Origin: Rhodospirillales bacterium
Lineage (GTDB): Bacteria; Pseudomonadota; Alphaproteobacteria; ATCC43930; CGMCC-115725
Length of the DNA: 44,080 nt
Reading direction: 5' to 3'
NCBI GenBank assembly: GCA_028288725.1
Contig: JAQGIC010000117.1
Location: forward strand, 1 to 44,080
Shown one piece after another: positions 16,570 to 24,708 of the stretch. The position numbers were made by a program, and so were the translations under genes. Position 1 is the stretch's first letter, and each line of letters opens with the position of its first letter. The notes under the pieces were generated by a model. That model had not been told where the DNA came from. It saw only the letters and a list, made by a program, of their open reading frames with translations, and made no database searches.

Positions 16570-17943
16570 TCAGCTGATCCCTGCCGGTTCGGACACGGGC
16601 AGAGCGCCCTCCGTCTCCGTCGGGGCCAGTGCTTCGAGCGAGCGCCGGTTGGTCTCGATACCGAGGGCGGCGACGATGGCGGCCTGGATCAGCAGGATCC
16701 CGCCCAGCAGCGCCACCACGCCGACGATGCCGAAGCTGCCGAACAGCGGCACCACGGCAAACGGCATGGCGACGGCGACCATGCGTCCGACCGCGTTGCA
16801 AGTGCCGGCGGCGCGCAGCCTGAGTTCGGTCGGGAACAGCTCGGGCACATAGGATGCCCAGGCGACGGCGACGAAGACATAGATTACGGTCACCAGCGCG
16901 AAGCCGTTCAAGGCCACCAGCTCGTTGCTGCCGGCGAAGGGATAGATGAAGCCCAAGAGGGCCGACAGAACCGAAAGACCGACGATCATGCGCTTGCGGT
17001 TGAAGCGGTCGGCCACCAGCATGCCGATGCCGGCCCCGACCGGCCCACCCAGCGACATGATCGCGGTGAAGCCCAACGAGGTCGTGATGGTCAATCCCTG
17101 CTTCACGAAGAAGCTGGGCAGCCAGATGATGAAGCCATAGACCATGGCGTTGCCGCCGATATTCAACGCAAAGCCCATGGCGAAGCGCGCCAGCATGTTG
17201 CGGGTCCAAAGCGGATGCACGATGGCGGCGGCCGGAATTGCCGGGGCTGGCACCGGCGGCGGGGTCGTGACACCGGCCTCGCGCTCGATGCCGGCGACGA
17301 TGCGCTCGGCCTCGTCGTTGCGGCCCTTGGATTCGAGCCAGCGCGGCGATTCCGGCACGCCCTTGCGCAGGTACCAGACGCCCAGTGCTGCGATGCCGAC
17401 CGCGACGAACAGCGAGCGCCAGCCGATCTCCGGCAGCACGAAATAGCCGGTGACGGCCGAGACGAACAGGGCCGCGTTCATGAACATCGACAGGCCGGCA
17501 CCCCAGCGTCCGCGATGGGTCGGCGGCACATATTCGATCAGCGTGGCATAGCCGACCACGATCTCGGCGCCGAGCCCGATGCCCATGACGAAGCGGGCGG
17601 CGACCAGATACATCATCGACGGGGCCGCAGCGGCGGCGAACGAGGCGAGGCCGAAGATCAGCAGATTGAGCTGATAGGAGAAGCGCCGGCCGAACCGGTC
17701 GCCCAGCACGCCCGAGAGTGCGGCACCCAGCACCATGCCGAACACGCCGGCCGAGATGAACTGCCCGGCCGAGGCCAGATCGGTCCAGCCGGTCTTGATC
17801 AGCAGGCCGATCACACCGCCGGCGACATAGACCTCGAACCCATCCAGGAAGAGGCCGGCGCCGATCAGCCAGAGCAGGCGACGGTGGAAGCTGCAGATCG
17901 GCAGTCGGTCGAGCCGGGCGCCGGAGGCGACGATCATCGTCAT
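16570..17943 (-). CDS. MFS transporter, probable organic acid:H+ symporter
   Basis: A 457-residue protein with about twelve hydrophobic helices. The acidic helix 1 motif is LFLDGFEVYVAGG. The loop 2-3 signature is GVLGDRFGRRFSYQ and its repeat in the second half VADRFNRKRMIVG. RFVMGIGLGAEIVVG and PPTHRGRWG are the helix 4 and loop 4-5 signatures. The aromatic-acid/proton and sugar-porter subfamilies share these features. ATG 17943 is chosen because it overlaps the upstream crotonase stop (ATGA); a longer frame upstream lies wholly inside that gene. Cluster 2 thus has its own uptake or export route besides an ABC binding protein. Confidence 0.88.
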   Translation of the reverse strand: MTMIVASGARLDRLPICSFHRRLLWLIGAGLFLDGFEVYVAGGVIGLLIKTGWTDLASAGQFISAGVFGMVLGAALSGVLGDRFGRRFSYQLNLLIFGLASFAAAAAPSMMYLVAARFVMGIGLGAEIVVGYATLIEYVPPTHRGRWGAGLSMFMNAALFVSAVTGYFVLPEIGWRSLFVAVGIAALGVWYLRKGVPESPRWLESKGRNDEAERIVAGIEREAGVTTPPPVPAPAIPAAAIVHPLWTRNMLARFAMGFALNIGGNAMVYGFIIWLPSFFVKQGLTITTSLGFTAIMSLGGPVGAGIGMLVADRFNRKRMIVGLSVLSALLGFIYPFAGSNELVALNGFALVTVIYVFVAVAWASYVPELFPTELRLRAAGTCNAVGRMVAVAMPFAVVPLFGSFGIVGVVALLGGILLIQAAIVAALGIETNRRSLEALAPTETEGALPVSEPAGIS

Positions 17944-18734
17944 GGTGCTTCTCCCTGGTTTGGGGCGTGCTGGCCGAACTGCGGCCGGCGTTTTTCGAGG
18001 AAGGCCGCGACCCCTTCCCGATGATCGGCGGTCATGAGACAGGCTTCCTGGGCCCAAGCTTCGGCGTCGAGGAAGGCCTCCAGGCTCGGCACGGCCATCG
18101 ATTTGAACAGCTTCTTGGTGACGCCGAACGAGAAGGCCGGGTCCGCGGCGAAGCGCCCGGCGAGCGCCAGGGCCGAGGCTTCCAGCTGCTCGTCGGCGAC
18201 GACCTCGGTCGCGAGGCCCAGCGCCAGGGCTTCGGCGGCCGGCACCGGCCGGGCGCTATAGACAATCTCCTTCGCCCGCTGGACGCCCAGCAGCTGGGTC
18301 AGGAAATAGATGGCGCCGCCGTCGGGGGCGAGGCCGACATTCTTAAAGACCTGGATGAACTTCGTGGTCTCCGACGCCACGACCAGATCGCAGGCCATGG
18401 CCAGGCTCCAGCCGATGCCGGCGACCGGCCCGCGCACCGCGGCGATCACCGGCTTTTCGATGTTGGCGACGGCCAGGATCATGCGATGAGCCAGCTTCAG
18501 CCGGTCGCGGGCGCTTTCCGGCGTGAAGTCGCCCATGCTGGTCACGTCGCCGCTGCCGCAGAAGCCGCGGCCGGCGCCGGTCAGGATGATGGCGCGGATG
18601 GCCTTCTCCTGGCCCAGCAGCGTGAACAGCCGCACCAGCTCCTCGCGCATTTCCACATTGAGCGCGTTCAGCTTGTCCGGCCGATTGAGGGTGACGGTGG
18701 CAATCCCGTCGGCGCGCGCGATCTCGACCAGCAT
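17940..18734 (-). CDS. Enoyl-CoA hydratase/isomerase, PaaG-like
   Basis: A 264-residue crotonase. Oxyanion loops: LTGAGRGFCGSGDV and GPVAGIGWSLAMACDLVVA. The first hydratase Glu position is not Glu, and the second region reads KNVGLAPDGGAIYFL, where the Asp of PDGG matches the acid of PaaG-type isomerases. So double-bond isomerisation is more likely than hydration. GGGAGG lies a few bases before ATG 18734. Ten bp after the dehydrogenase gene, overlapping the MFS gene. Confidence 0.85.
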   Translation of the reverse strand: MLVEIARADGIATVTLNRPDKLNALNVEMREELVRLFTLLGQEKAIRAIILTGAGRGFCGSGDVTSMGDFTPESARDRLKLAHRMILAVANIEKPVIAAVRGPVAGIGWSLAMACDLVVASETTKFIQVFKNVGLAPDGGAIYFLTQLLGVQRAKEIVYSARPVPAAEALALGLATEVVADEQLEASALALAGRFAADPAFSFGVTKKLFKSMAVPSLEAFLDAEAWAQEACLMTADHREGVAAFLEKRRPQFGQHAPNQGEAP

Positions 18735-18744
18735 GGCCGCCTCC

Positions 18745-19914
18745 CTAATAGGATTTGGGCTGGCCGAGCACGCGCTCGGCGATGTTGCACAGGATCAGCT
18801 GCTCGCTGACCGGCGCCAGGCGGGCGATCAGGGATTCGCGCAGCAGCCGCTCGACATGGAATTCCTGGGCATAGCCCATGCCGCCGTGGGTCATGACCGC
18901 GCGCAGACAGGACTCGTATCCCGCGCGGCCGCCCAGCAGCTTCGCGGCATTGGCCTCAGGCCCGCACGGCTTGCCGCTGTCATAGAGCCAAGCCGCGCGC
19001 ATGCAGGCGTAATAAGCGGCCTCCAGCTCGACCCAGCTTTCGGCCAGCGGATGCTGGATCGACTGGTTCTGGCCGATGGCGCGACCGAAGACATGGCGGT
19101 CGCGGGCGTAGCGCGAGGCGCGTTCCAGCGCATGCTGGCCGATGCCGACTGCCTCGATCCCGACCAGCACCCGCTCGGGATTGAGCCCGTCCAGCAGGTA
19201 GCGGAAACCCATGCCTTCGTCGCCGATGCGATGCTCGGCCGGGATCGGCAGGGCGTCGATGAAGATCTGGTTCGAATCGACCGAATGCCGGCCCATCTTT
19301 TCGATCAGGTGCACGTCGATATGGCGCCGGTCGAGATCGGTATAGAACAGGGTCAGCCCGTCCTGCGGCTTCTTGCACTGCTCGATGGGCGTGGTCCGGG
19401 CCAGCAGCATGATCTTGTCGGCGCGCTGCGCGGTCGAGGTCCAGATCTTCTGGCCATGGACGACATAGCCACCCCCGGCGACCCGCTCGGCACGGGTCTT
19501 GATGCGCGTGGTATCCAGGCCGGCATCCGGTTCGGTCACGCCGAAACAGGTCTTCTGGCGGCCCTCGATCAGCGCCGGCAACCATTCCCGCTTCTGCGCC
19601 TCGGTGCCATGCACCACGATCGGATGCGGCCCGAAGATGTTGATATGGATCGCGGACGCGGCACTTTGGGCACCCGGCGAGCAGGCGATCCGGTGCATCA
19701 TGATCGACGCCTCGGTCACGCCCAGGCCGGCGCCGCCATATTCGGTCGGCATGGCGATGCCCAGCCAGCCGCCCTTGGCGATCTCGGCATGGAACGCATC
19801 GGGGAAGGTCGCCGTCGTCTCCCGCTCCAGCCAATAGCGGTCGTCGAAGCCGTCGATGATGCGGCCGACCGCTTCGCGAATGGCTTCCTGGTCTTCGGTC
19901 AGGCCGAAATCCAT
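18745..19914 (-). CDS. Acyl-CoA dehydrogenase
   Basis: A 389-residue FAD enzyme with all three domains: LTEDQEAIREAVGRI at the N-terminus, GIAMPTEYGGAGLG, the FAD motif CFGVTEPDAGLDTTRIKTRA, GQKIWTSTAQRADKIMLLART, RHVFGRAIGQNQSIQHPLAE, and VMTHGGMGYAQEFHVERLLRE. The segment where the catalytic Glu usually sits reads RLAPVSEQLILCNIAERVLG, lacking Glu at the expected place, as in a well-populated dehydrogenase subgroup. It probably introduces a double bond into a branched or functionalised acyl-CoA. Operon neighbours are 10-14 bp away on both sides. Confidence 0.9.
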   Translation of the reverse strand: MDFGLTEDQEAIREAVGRIIDGFDDRYWLERETTATFPDAFHAEIAKGGWLGIAMPTEYGGAGLGVTEASIMMHRIACSPGAQSAASAIHINIFGPHPIVVHGTEAQKREWLPALIEGRQKTCFGVTEPDAGLDTTRIKTRAERVAGGGYVVHGQKIWTSTAQRADKIMLLARTTPIEQCKKPQDGLTLFYTDLDRRHIDVHLIEKMGRHSVDSNQIFIDALPIPAEHRIGDEGMGFRYLLDGLNPERVLVGIEAVGIGQHALERASRYARDRHVFGRAIGQNQSIQHPLAESWVELEAAYYACMRAAWLYDSGKPCGPEANAAKLLGGRAGYESCLRAVMTHGGMGYAQEFHVERLLRESLIARLAPVSEQLILCNIAERVLGQPKSY

Positions 19915-19927
19915 GACTCTGCTTCCT

Positions 19928-20791
19928 TTACTTGGCCGCCGCCAGCAGGTTTTGCGCCTGCTTCAGATGCGGCATGTCGAGCATCTGGCCGTCGAGCCCG
20001 ACCGTGCCGGTGCCAGCGGCGGCAAAGGCTGCGACGATGCGGCGGGCGTGCGCCAGCTCTGCCTCGGTCGGGTTGAAGGCGCGGTTGATGATCTCGACCT
20101 GGTCGGGATGGATCGCGATCTTGCCGCGGAAGCCCAATCGACGGCCGTCCTGGGTCTCGCGCTCGATGAGGTCCTTGTCCCGGAAATCCCCGGTGATCGT
20201 GTCGATCGCCGCCACGCCGGCCGCGACCGCGCCCAGCAGGCAGAGCGAGCGCGCCATCTCATAGGTGTGGGAATAGGCCCCGTCGGCGCCCCGGTTGGTG
20301 CCGGCGCCCAGCGCCGCCGCCAGATCTTCCGCCCCCCAGGTCAGGCCGCTGAGCCGCGGGGTCAGGCCGCGATAGGCGCCCAGATGGAACATGCCGAGCG
20401 CCGTCTCGGTCGCGACCGGCATGATCCGGGTCGTGCCGCGTTCCAGGCCCGATGCCGCCTCGAACGCGTCCAGGTAATGGCCGAGCGTCACGACATCGGC
20501 CGCAGTTTCCGGCTTCGGCAGCAGGATGCCGTCCGGCCCGCCGGACATCACTCCGGCAAGGTCGTCGAGCGCCATCGGTGTCGTCAGCGGGTTGATGCGG
20601 ACCCACAGCTTCTGGGCCTCGCGATCGGGCCGCGACTGCAGATATTCCCGGACCAGCCCGCGCGCCGTCGCGGTATTCTCGGCCGCGACCGAATCCTCCA
20701 GATCCAGGATCAGCACGTCGGCGCCGGATGCCGCCGCCTTGGTCATCTTGCGTTCCGAATCGCCCGGAACAAACAGCCAGGACCGTTCCAT
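19928..20791 (-). CDS. HpcH/HpaI-CitE family CoA ester lyase
   Basis: A 287-residue TIM-barrel lyase. Motifs: RSWLFVPGDSERKMTKA, DVLILDLEDSVA (acidic residues near the metal site), VRINPL (CoA-binding Arg), the metal-binding ETALGM, and LTWGAEDLAAALG. This family includes malyl-CoA, citramalyl-CoA and methylmalyl-CoA lyases and thioesterases. A role in splitting a beta-hydroxyacyl-CoA into acetyl-CoA plus a keto acid fits the hydratase and CoA-transferase genes nearby. ATG 20791 is the first start with conserved sequence after it; an extended frame upstream reads through the SBP gene. Confidence 0.87.
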   Translation of the reverse strand: MERSWLFVPGDSERKMTKAAASGADVLILDLEDSVAAENTATARGLVREYLQSRPDREAQKLWVRINPLTTPMALDDLAGVMSGGPDGILLPKPETAADVVTLGHYLDAFEAASGLERGTTRIMPVATETALGMFHLGAYRGLTPRLSGLTWGAEDLAAALGAGTNRGADGAYSHTYEMARSLCLLGAVAAGVAAIDTITGDFRDKDLIERETQDGRRLGFRGKIAIHPDQVEIINRAFNPTEAELAHARRIVAAFAAAGTGTVGLDGQMLDMPHLKQAQNLLAAAK

Positions 20792-20805
20792 GGTTTTGCC
20801 TCGGC

Positions 20806-22020
20806 TCAGGGTTTGACGAAGGGGCAGCCGCCCGCCTCGAGCGGGCGGAACGCGTCCTCCGGCTTGATGGTGCTCAGGATCTTGTAGAAATCCCACGGGT
20901 ACTTGGATTCGGCCGGTGTCTTGACCTGGGCCAGATAGACCGGGCGGATCAGGCGGCCGTCCTGGCGCAGCGTGGCGCCCGGCGCATAGAAATCATCGAC
21001 CGGGGTCGATTTCATCCTGGCCATGACCTGGTCCGAATTCTTCGTGTGCTCGGCGATCGCGGCCTGCAGGTAGTGGCGCACTGCGGAATAGGTCTCGGCA
21101 TGCTCGCGCGTCGGCATGCTGCCACCCATGAAGGCACCGTAGCGCTTGCTCCAGGCCCGCGTCTCGTCGGTGCGATCCCAATAGAATCCGGTGGTCAGAT
21201 ACAGGCCCTGGGCCGCTTCCAGCCCCAGCGTATGGACGTCGGTGATGAACAGGCCCATGCCGACCAGGGCCTGCCCGCCCTGGGCGATGCCGAATTCATG
21301 GGCCGACTTGATGGCGTTGATCGTGTCGCCGCCGCCGTTGGCGAGCGCGATCACCTTGGCGTGCGAGGCCTGGGCCTGCAGCAGGAAGGACGACATGTCG
21401 GCGACAGCGACCGGGTGGTTGACCGAGCCCACGATCTTGCCGCCATGGGCAAGGATGACCCGCGTCGCCTCGGTCTCGGCGCTGTGACCGAAGGCATAGT
21501 CCGCGGTGACGAAGAACCAGGTGTCGAGCCCCTTGTTCAGCAAGGCGATCGGCGTCGATGAGGCGAGCGTGTAGGCATCGTCCGTCCAATGGGCGGAATA
21601 GGGCGAACAGGCCTTGCCGGTCAGGTCGGCCGTCGCGGCGCCGGTGATCAGGAAGATCTTCTTGCGCTCGCGGGTCAGGTTTTGCACTGCCAGCGCTACT
21701 GCCGAATTCGGCACGTTCACGATGACGTCGACGCCGTCGTTGTCGAACCAGCCGCGCACGACCGACGAGCCGACATCCGCCTTGCCCAAATGGTCGGCGC
21801 TCAACACGCTCACGTCGAGCTTGGCAGCCGCCAGTTCCTTCTTGAGATCGTCGATCGCCATCTGGGTCGCGACGATGGCGCCCTTGCCGGACGAATCCGA
21901 ATAGGTGCTGCTGAGATCGGTCAGCACGCCCAGCTTGATCGTCTCGGCTTGGGCTACGGTCCACAGCGACATCGAGGCAAGACAGGCGACGGCAACACGG
22001 CGGATGCTTTTGAGCGGCAT
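20806..22020 (-). CDS. ABC transporter substrate-binding protein (orphan)
   Basis: A roughly 404-residue class I periplasmic binding protein with a Sec signal peptide (basic KSIRR, hydrophobic core, likely cleavage after VAQA). The mature start TIKLGVLTDLSSTYSDSSGKG and the pattern DADHLGKADVGSSVVRGWFD-like helix, then IFLITGAATADLTG, are typical of solute receptors for aromatic or organic acids. Two ATGs lie side by side; the second (22020) is better spaced from the GGGGAGGG ribosome site. No permease or ATPase is in this operon. The complete Liv-type set in cluster 1 could serve it, but this is inference. Confidence 0.88.
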   Translation of the reverse strand: MPLKSIRRVAVACLASMSLWTVAQAETIKLGVLTDLSSTYSDSSGKGAIVATQMAIDDLKKELAAAKLDVSVLSADHLGKADVGSSVVRGWFDNDGVDVIVNVPNSAVALAVQNLTRERKKIFLITGAATADLTGKACSPYSAHWTDDAYTLASSTPIALLNKGLDTWFFVTADYAFGHSAETEATRVILAHGGKIVGSVNHPVAVADMSSFLLQAQASHAKVIALANGGGDTINAIKSAHEFGIAQGGQALVGMGLFITDVHTLGLEAAQGLYLTTGFYWDRTDETRAWSKRYGAFMGGSMPTREHAETYSAVRHYLQAAIAEHTKNSDQVMARMKSTPVDDFYAPGATLRQDGRLIRPVYLAQVKTPAESKYPWDFYKILSTIKPEDAFRPLEAGGCPFVKP

Positions 22021-22071
22021 CATTCCCTCCCCATTATTGTTGTTCCCCCGGCGTTCTGCGCCGGGTGGCAG

Positions 22072-23019
22072 CTAGAAACCGACCTGGTCGGCGCCCTTGA
22101 GGCCCAGCAGCGCGCGCGCCTCGTCCGGCGTCGCGATTTCGAGGCTGAGGTCTTCCAGGATGCGGCGGATCTTGGTGACCTGCTCGGCATTGGTCTTGGC
22201 CAGCAGGCCCTTGCCCAGATAGATGCTGTCTTCCAGCCCGACCCGGACATTGCCGCCATAGATGCCGGCGAGCGTGGTGAAGGTCATCTGATGGCGGCCG
22301 GCGGCCAGAACCGACCATTGATAGTCGGCGCCGAACAGCTTGTCGGCGATGTGGCGCATATGGACCAGATTGTCCGGGTCGGCGCCGATGCCGCCCAGGA
22401 TGCCGAAGATGGTCTGGATGAAGAACGGCGGCTTCACCAACCCGCGGTCGACGAAATGGGCCAGGTTATAGAGATGGCCGACGTCGTAGCATTCGAACTC
22501 GAACTTGGTGCCGCAGCCCTCGCCCAGCTCCTGCAGGACGAATTCGATGTCCTTGAACGTATTGCGGAAGATGAAGTCGCGCGTCATTTCCAGATAGGCC
22601 GGCTCCCAGGGATGCTGCCATTCCCGGGGCTTGTCCAACCCCTGGAACAGGCCGAAATTCATCGAGCCCATGTTGAGCGACGCCATCTCCGGTCTGGTCT
22701 CGAGCGCCGCCGCCAGCCGCTCGGTCAGGGGCATGCCGTGGCCGCCCCCGGTCGAGATATTGATGATCGCGTCGGTCGACTGCTTGATGCGCGGGAGGAA
22801 TTCCATGAACACGGCCGGATCGGGCGTCGGCTGACCGGTGTCGGACTTGCGCGCGTGCAGATGCAGGATCGAGGCACCGGCCTCCGCGGCGCCGATCGCT
22901 CCTTCCGCGATCTCCGCCGGCGTGATCGGCAGATAGGGCGACATGGACGGCGTGTGGATCGAACCGGTGACGGCGCAGGTGATGACGACCTTGCGGCCGG
23001 CGGGCTTGGTGGACGCCAT
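22072..23019 (-). CDS. BKACE-family beta-keto acid cleavage enzyme
   Basis: A 315-residue TIM-barrel enzyme of the DUF849 family. These zinc enzymes condense a beta-keto acid with acetyl-CoA and split it to acetoacetate plus a shorter acyl-CoA, as in lysine fermentation (Kce). The HLH zinc motif is His53-Leu-His55 in ILHLHARKSD, and the third ligand is probably Glu263 in VGLEDSIYLGKG. Substrate-pocket segments: ITCAVTGSIHTPSMSP and INISTGGGHGM. It starts at ATG 23019, two bases before the stop of the upstream crotonase. Substrate specificity cannot be read. Confidence 0.87.
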   Translation of the reverse strand: MASTKPAGRKVVITCAVTGSIHTPSMSPYLPITPAEIAEGAIGAAEAGASILHLHARKSDTGQPTPDPAVFMEFLPRIKQSTDAIINISTGGGHGMPLTERLAAALETRPEMASLNMGSMNFGLFQGLDKPREWQHPWEPAYLEMTRDFIFRNTFKDIEFVLQELGEGCGTKFEFECYDVGHLYNLAHFVDRGLVKPPFFIQTIFGILGGIGADPDNLVHMRHIADKLFGADYQWSVLAAGRHQMTFTTLAGIYGGNVRVGLEDSIYLGKGLLAKTNAEQVTKIRRILEDLSLEIATPDEARALLGLKGADQVGF

Positions 23020-23021
23020 GA

Positions 23022-23795
23022 CTATCTCCCGGTGAAGGCGGGGGCGCGTTTCTCGGCGAAAGCCTTCGTGCCCTCCTGAACGTCTTCGGATGTCTGCAGC
23101 AGCCGCAGCATGGCCTGTTCCATGCGCAGGCCCGTGGGCAGGTCCATGTCGCGGCTGCGCACGGCCAGCTCCTTGGCGCTCTGCACCGCCAGCGGCGCGT
23201 TGCGCGCGATGCGCCGGGCCGCGGCCATGGCGGTGTCGAGCAGTTCGCCGGCCGGCACGACCCGGTTGATCAGGCCCCAGCGCGCCGCCGCCTCCGCATC
23301 CATCGGATCGCCGGTCAGCAGCATTTCCATGGCGATCGGATAGGGCAGCTGCTGTAGGATGCGCTGGGTCCCGCCATTGGCCGGGAACACGCCGCGCTTC
23401 ACCTCGCTGAGAGCAAACGTGGCATGAGGGGCGGCAAAGCGCAGGTCGGTCGCCAGCAGCAGGGTCATGCCGCCGCCCAGGCAATAGCCGTTGACCGCCG
23501 CGACGACCGGCTTCCACACCTCGAGCCCGCGATTCAGCAGCTGGCCCTTCTGGCTCAACATGAATTCGCCCAGGTCCGGGGCATGGCCGATGAAGCCTTT
23601 CAGGTCGGCGCCAACGGAAAAGGATTTCTCGCCGCTGCCGGTGACCACGGTCGCGCGCACCTCCCGATCGTCGCGAATGCGGATCCAGGCGTCGGACAGC
23701 AGGCCGTAATGCTCGGCATCCATGGCGTTCAAGCGCTCGGGACGATTGATCGTCACCAAGGCGACGCCGTCATGCAGGTCGAAATCGATACTCAT
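23022..23795 (-). CDS. Enoyl-CoA hydratase/isomerase family protein
   Basis: A 257-residue crotonase. VTGSGEKSFSVGADLKGF is the first oxyanion loop and GYCLGGGMTLLLATDLRFAA the second, where the first catalytic Glu is Thr. ALSEVKRGVFPANGGTQR keeps the second Glu. This single-Glu pattern resembles carnitinyl-CoA-dehydratase-type members. GGGAGGAG precedes ATG 23795. First enzyme gene after the regulator and two bases from the BKACE gene. Confidence 0.86.
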   Translation of the reverse strand: MSIDFDLHDGVALVTINRPERLNAMDAEHYGLLSDAWIRIRDDREVRATVVTGSGEKSFSVGADLKGFIGHAPDLGEFMLSQKGQLLNRGLEVWKPVVAAVNGYCLGGGMTLLLATDLRFAAPHATFALSEVKRGVFPANGGTQRILQQLPYPIAMEMLLTGDPMDAEAAARWGLINRVVPAGELLDTAMAAARRIARNAPLAVQSAKELAVRSRDMDLPTGLRMEQAMLRLLQTSEDVQEGTKAFAEKRAPAFTGR

Positions 23796-23856
23796 GCGGT
23801 GCGCTCCTCCCTCATTCTGCCGCCATCATTCGACGTGCGGGCGTTTGGTGGATCGG

Positions 23857-24591
23857 TCAGGTGAAGACGACCGTCTCCGGACCGACCTGTTCGACCTTCA
23901 TGCGATAAGCGCGCAGGTGACGGGCCATGCGCCGCCGGGCGGCCTCGACATCGCCGTCGATGATGGCGCGCTGAACCCGGGCATGGGCGCCGATCACGAC
24001 CTCGCGCATCTCGGTCGAAATGAAATCATCGACATGCGGATCGTGCAGACGAGGGCCCAGGGCCTGGATGACGGCGATCAGCAACGCGTTATGGCTGGCG
24101 CGGCCGACGGCCAGATGCCAGGCCGCGTTGAGCGCCAGATAGCGCGCGGTATCGATGGTCGGATCGGCCATCTCGCGGCTGATTGTCTCCAGCGCCTCGA
24201 TATCCTTGGGGCTGCGATGCTCGGCGGCGAGCGCCGCCAGCGCCGGCTCCAGCGCCTCCATGGTCTCCAGCACCGCGGCGAATTCGACCTGCTGGCCGCG
24301 AATGAAGAAATCCAGCGACCGGCCGACGCCCTCGGCGCCCGGCAGCCGGGCGACGCGGCCGCCGCTGCGGCCGGCGCGGGTCGTGACCAGGCCTTCGGCC
24401 TCCAAGATCCTCAGCGCCTCCCGCACCGAGCCGCGGCTGAGGCCGGTCTGCTCGCACAGGTCGCGCTCGTTCGGCAAGGCGGCACCCGGCGCGATCTCGC
24501 CGCGCAGGATCTGCTCGCGCAGGTGATTGGCCAGGGCCTCATAGGTCCGCTCGACCCGGATCAGTCCCAGCTCGATCACTTCACCCGCCAT
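23857..24591 (-). CDS. GntR-family regulator, FadR/FCD subfamily
   Basis: A 244-residue regulator. The winged HTH occupies about residues 14-80 (YEALANHLREQILRGEIAPG, then LCEQTGLSRGSVREALRILE). The all-helical FCD effector domain covers about 90-235, with histidines in AAWHLAVGRASHNALL and the late ARHLRAYRM that suggest a metal-assisted carboxylate site. It is transcribed in front of the cluster 2 enzyme genes and divergently from the CoA-transferase. A TGGT-N3-ACCA site lies 61 bp before its start, so autoregulation is likely. FadR-type regulators of acid catabolism usually repress and release on binding the acid or its CoA ester. Confidence 0.9.
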   Translation of the reverse strand: MAGEVIELGLIRVERTYEALANHLREQILRGEIAPGAALPNERDLCEQTGLSRGSVREALRILEAEGLVTTRAGRSGGRVARLPGAEGVGRSLDFFIRGQQVEFAAVLETMEALEPALAALAAEHRSPKDIEALETISREMADPTIDTARYLALNAAWHLAVGRASHNALLIAVIQALGPRLHDPHVDDFISTEMREVVIGAHARVQRAIIDGDVEAARRRMARHLRAYRMKVEQVGPETVVFT

Positions 24592-24608
24592 TCGGTCCCA
24601 TCCCTCTG

Positions 24609-24639
24609 TTGACAGGATGCGATGTTATGGCCCTATTAT
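24609..24639 (+). promoter_or_regulatory. Candidate sigma-70 promoter for the class III CoA-transferase
   Basis: TTGACA at 24609-24614 and TATTAT at 24634-24639, separated by 19 bases, longer than the ideal 17. The start point would fall near 24646, just before the GntR operator candidate, so bound repressor would block transcription. Confidence 0.5.
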
Positions 24640-24651
24640 CTGGTTGTCAAA

Positions 24652-24662
24652 TGGTAGGACCA
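24652..24662. promoter_or_regulatory. GntR/FadR-type operator
   Basis: TGGTAGGACCA is a perfect 4-3-4 inverted repeat matching the TGGT-N3-ACCA pattern known for FCD-type GntR regulators. It sits between the divergent gntR and CoA-transferase genes, next to the -10 candidate at 24634-24639. A second TGGT half-site starts at 24641. Confidence 0.6.
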
Positions 24663-24708
24663 AATGGGCCGAAACGGGCTCGATGGTCGTCAGGGAGGGA
24701 CAGGTTCC

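Noticed and set aside
24664-24708. Upstream ATG for the class III CoA-transferase
   Set aside because: It lies inside the operator palindrome and lacks a ribosome site; the family N-terminus begins at 24709.
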